Shown here: positions 61,101 through 64,000 of the stretch, in pieces | How positions within the stretch are numbered: position 1 is the stretch's first letter | Layout of the letters: every line of letters starts with the position of its first letter | Assembly (NCBI GenBank): GCA_016165875.1 | Contig: JABBOT010000083.1 | Location: forward strand, 1-64,000 | DNA: 64,000 nt | Direction: 5' to 3' | Source of the DNA: Acanthopleura granulata | Taxonomy: Eukaryota; Mollusca; Polyplacophora; Chitonida; Chitonidae | Notes under the pieces: generated by a model | The model's database searches: none | Told to the model about the DNA's origin: nothing | Seen by the model: only the letters and a program-made list of their open reading frames with translations | Position numbers and translations under genes: made by a program

Positions 61101-61726
61101 CAAAGAAGAAAAACACAGAAAAACAAAGAAAAAACGTGAAATTCAAATGCCTTCACATGAGTAAAGGAAGAATATATACGTTGGTTCTACGTCATAGCCT
61201 ACAGTTTAGTATGCAAATTTGCAGGGCCCATGATGCGGAAAAGGCCTTTATAAGCCCTGTATAAAGGAAGACGGCATCTCAAATTCAAAGCATAGAGAGA
61301 TGATTTCAGTCTCTTCCACACCACAAGAAAAACACAGAAAAACAAAGAAAAAAAAGAAAAAATGTGAAATTCAAATGCCTTAACATGATCAAAGGAAAAA
61401 AAAATACGTTGGTTCTACGTCATAGGCTACAGTTTAGTATGCAAATTTGCAAGGCCCATGATGCGGAAAAGGGCTTTATAAGCAATGTATAAAGGAAGAC
61501 GGCATCTCAAATTGGAACCATAGAGGGATGATTTCAGTCTCTTCCACACCACAAGAAAAACACATAAAAACAAAGTAAAAAAATAAAGAAAAACAAAGAA
61601 AAATCGTGAAATTCAAATGCATTAACATGAGGAAAGGAAAAATAAATATGTTGGTTCTACGTCATAGCCTACAGTTTAGCATGCAAATTTGCAGGGCCCA
61701 TGATGCGGAAAAGGGCTTTATAGGCC
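58178..61726 (+). repeat. ~3.5-kb higher-order unit, copy 2 (3549 bp, 15 monomers)
   Basis: Lengths are 241, 242, 242, 222, 217, 243, 233, 243, 240, 230, 242, 242, 242, 228 and 242. It has no deletion at the point where copy 1 is fused. Markers in order include TATAATGGAAG head, TATAAAAGAAGACGG, AACAACAAAGAAAAATC, GTTAATTTAAAATGCC, CTCGAATTGC, AAACATAGAAAAAAGG, AACACAAAGAAAAATAG, CAGTTTAGTGAGC, and AAGCAATGTATAA. Confidence 0.9.
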
Positions 61727-64000
61727 CTGTATAATGGAAGACGGCATCTCAAATTGGAACCATAGAGAGATGATTTCAGTCTCCTCCACACCGCAAGTAA
61801 AACACAGAAAAACAAAGAAAAAAAGGAAAGAAAAACAAAGAAAAATCGTGAAATTCAAATGCCTTCCCATGAGGAAAGGAAAAATAAATACGCTGGTTCT
61901 ACGTCATAGGCTACAGTTAGTATGCAAATTTGCAGGGCCCATGATGCGGAAAAGGGCTTTATAATCCCTGTATAAAGGAAGACGGCACTTCCAATTCGAA
62001 CCATAGAGAGATGATTTCAGTCTCTTCCACACCACAAGAAAAACACAGAAAAACAAAGATAAAAAACAAAGAAAAACAAAGAAAAAACGTGAAATTCAAA
62101 TGCCTACACATGAGTAAATGAAGAACAAATACGATGGTTCTACGTCATAGCCTACAGTTTAGTATGCAAATTTGCAGGGCCCATGATGCGGAAAAGGGCT
62201 TTATAGGCCCTGTATAAAAGAAGACGGCACTTCCAATTCGAACCATAGAGAGATGATTTCAGTCTCTTCCACACCACAAGAAAAACACAGAAAAACAAAG
62301 AAAAAAAACAAAGAAAAACAAAGAAAAAACGTGAAATTCAAATGCCTTCACATGAGTAAAGGAAGAATAAATAGGTTGGTTCTACGTCATAGCCGACAGT
62401 TTAGTATGCAAATTTGCAGGGCCCATGATGCGGAAAAGGGCTTTATAGGCCCTGTATAAAAGAAGACGGCATCTCAAATTGGAACCATACAGAGATGATT
62501 TCAGTCTCTTCCACACCACAAGAAAAACACAGAAAAACAACAAAGAAAAATCATGAAATTCAAATCCCTTCACATGAGGAAAGGAAGAATAAACACGTTG
62601 GCTCTACGTCATAGCCTATAGTTTAGTATGCAAATTTGCAGGGGCCATGATGCGGAAAAGGGCTTTATAAGCCCTGTATAAAGGAAGACGGCATCTCAAA
62701 TTGGAACCATACAGAGATGATTTCAGTCTCCTTCACACCACAAGAAAAACAAAGAAAAACAAAGAAAAAACGTTAATTTAAAATGCCTTCATGAGGAAAT
62801 AAAAAATAAATACGTTTTTTCTACGTCATAGCCTACAGTTTAGTATGCAAATTTGCAGGGCCCATGATGCGGAAAAGGGCTTTATAGGCCCTGTATAAAG
62901 GAAGACGGCATCTCGAATTGCAACCATAGAGAGATGATTTCAAGTCTCTTCCACACCAGAAGAAAAACACAGGAAAACAAAGACAAAAAACACAGAAAAA
63001 CAAAGAAAAAAGGTGAAATTCAAATGCATTCACATGAGGAAAGGAAAAATAAATACGTTGGTTCTACGTCATAGCCTACAGTTTAGTATGCAAATTTGCA
63101 GGGCCCATGATGCGGAAAAGGGCTTTATAGGCACTGCATAAAGGAAGACGGCATCTCAAATTGAAACCATACAGAGATGATTTCAGTCTAATTCCACACC
63201 ACAACAAAAACACAGAAAAACAAAGAAGAAAAACATAGAAAAAAGGTGAAATTCAAATGCCTTCACATGAGGAAAAGCAGAATAATTACGTTGGTTCTAC
63301 GTCTTAGCCTACAGTTTAGCATGCAAATTTGCAGGGTCCATGATGCGGAAAAGGGCTTTATAGGCCCTGTATAAAGGAAGACGGCATCTCAAATTCGAAG
63401 CATAGAGAGATGATTTCAGTCTCTTCCACACCACAAGAAAAACACAGAAAACAAAGAAAAAAAAAACAAAGAAAAACAAAGAAAAAATGTAAAATTCAAA
63501 TGCCTTCACATGAGGAAAGGAAAAAAAAAAACGTTGGTTCTACGTCATAGCCTACAGTTTAGTATGCAAATTTACAGGGCCCATGATGCCGAAAAGGGCT
63601 TTATAAGCCCTGTATAAAGGAAGACGGCCTCTCAAATTCGAAGCATAGAGAGATGAGTTCAGTCTCTTCCACATGACAAGAAAAACAAAAAAACAAAGAA
63701 ACACAAAGAAAAAACGTGAAATTCAAATGACTTCAAATGAGGAGAAGCAGAATAATTACGTTGGCTCTACGTGATAGCCTACAGTTTAGTATGCAAATTT
63801 GCAGGGCCCATGATGCGGAAAAGGGCTTTATAAGCCCTGTATAAAGGAAGACGGCATCTCAAATTGGAACCATACAGAGATGATTTCAGTCTCTTCCACA
63901 CCACAAGAAAAACACAGAAAAACAAAGAAGAAAAACAAAGAAAAATCGAGAAATTCAAATGTCTTCACATAAGAAAGGAAAAATCAATACGTTGGTTCTA
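61727..64000 (+). repeat. ~3.5-kb higher-order unit, copy 3 (cut by window end)
   Basis: Lengths of 241, 242, 242, 222, 217, 243, 233, 243 and 227 follow copy 2 monomer by monomer to 63836. The ninth (63610) is 13 bp shorter in the A-rich tract. The final partial monomer (63837-64000) has CATACAGAGATG, GAAGAAAAACAAAG and ATCGAGAAATTC. It resembles 52367 rather than the expected tenth monomer, so the copy diverges there. Confidence 0.87.

Larger units (their letters stand above)
1..64000 (+). repeat. Tandem satellite array, ~235-bp mean monomer, ~272 copies
   Basis: The landmark CTGTATAA or a close variant recurs every 217-252 bp from the first base to the end, always in the same orientation. 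Two copies lack it because of deletions, near 45593 and 55806. Counting these landmarks by hand gives about 272 copies and a partial last one. There is no non-satellite insertion, no inversion and no gene. Lengths cluster at 240-243, 227-235 and 217-224 bp. Long homogeneous single-orientation arrays with nested higher-order units are typical of eukaryotic centromeric or heterochromatic satellites. Which chromosome region or species this is cannot be told from the sequence. I do not recognise the family. Confidence 0.97.

Noticed and set aside
1..64000. CRISPR array
   Set aside because: Repeats are 217-252 bp and directly abut with no unique spacers, and no cas genes are present.
1..64000. Telomeric repeats or a G-quadruplex array
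   Set aside because: No TTAGGG- or TTTAGGG-type runs occur. Isolated GGG groups per monomer are too few and too spread.

Overview
The whole window is one uninterrupted head-to-tail satellite DNA array. By hand count it holds about 272 complete or rearranged copies of one AT-rich monomer plus a final partial copy. Every copy lies in the same orientation. I see no protein-coding gene, RNA gene, transposon, inversion or unique spacer. Monomer lengths fall into steps: about 125 copies are 240-243 bp, a similar number are 227-235 bp, about 20 are 217-224 bp, and one is 252 bp. The steps come mainly from gain or loss of a roughly 10-12 bp subunit (AACAAAGAAA-like) in an internal A-rich tract. This is eukaryotic heterochromatin, such as centromeric, pericentromeric, subtelomeric or sex/B-chromosome satellite. 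I do not recognise the family and cannot name the species.

For numbering, a monomer is taken to start at CTGTATAA. The reference copy is 2597-2838. Its parts in order are: a 5' segment that differs between subtypes (GTCTCTTCC or GCCTCCTCC), a T-free A-rich tract of about 60 nt with A-tracts about 10 bp apart, a subtype-specific middle segment, and a well-conserved 3' module of about 100 bp. That module carries ACGTCA, an octamer-like ATGCAAAT inside a 12-bp palindrome, GGGCCC, and two overlapping inverted repeats across the monomer junction, the second containing TATAAAG.

Higher-order structure changes along the window. Positions 1-4917 are a mixture of monomer types. Positions 4918-10835 hold three tandem copies of an 8-monomer, 1892-bp unit, the third with one extra monomer and a mosaic make-up. 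Positions 13204-16499 hold a 2109-bp unit and a partial second copy, followed by a tandem 473-bp dimer (16268-17213). Positions 17214-19798 are an older-looking relative of the next block. Positions 21652-32211 hold a 24-monomer 5640-bp unit and a 21-monomer 4920-bp version of it, with a third copy starting at 32212. From about 35 kb the composition shifts: a diagnostic dimer recurs seven times, and higher-order units of about 2.6, 2.84 and 3.5 kb appear. The last 9.3 kb hold three copies of a 15-monomer unit of about 3.5 kb.

Hybrid monomers, out-of-register deletions and mosaic copies record unequal exchange, gene conversion and slippage; several breakpoints lie in the A-rich tract. A cluster of small indels near 37.28-37.34 and 38.5-38.9 kb looks more like poor consensus sequence than biology. 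The many 60-70 codon reading frames are by-products of the repeat and are not annotated as genes. Boundaries and lengths were read by eye; percent identities were not computed.
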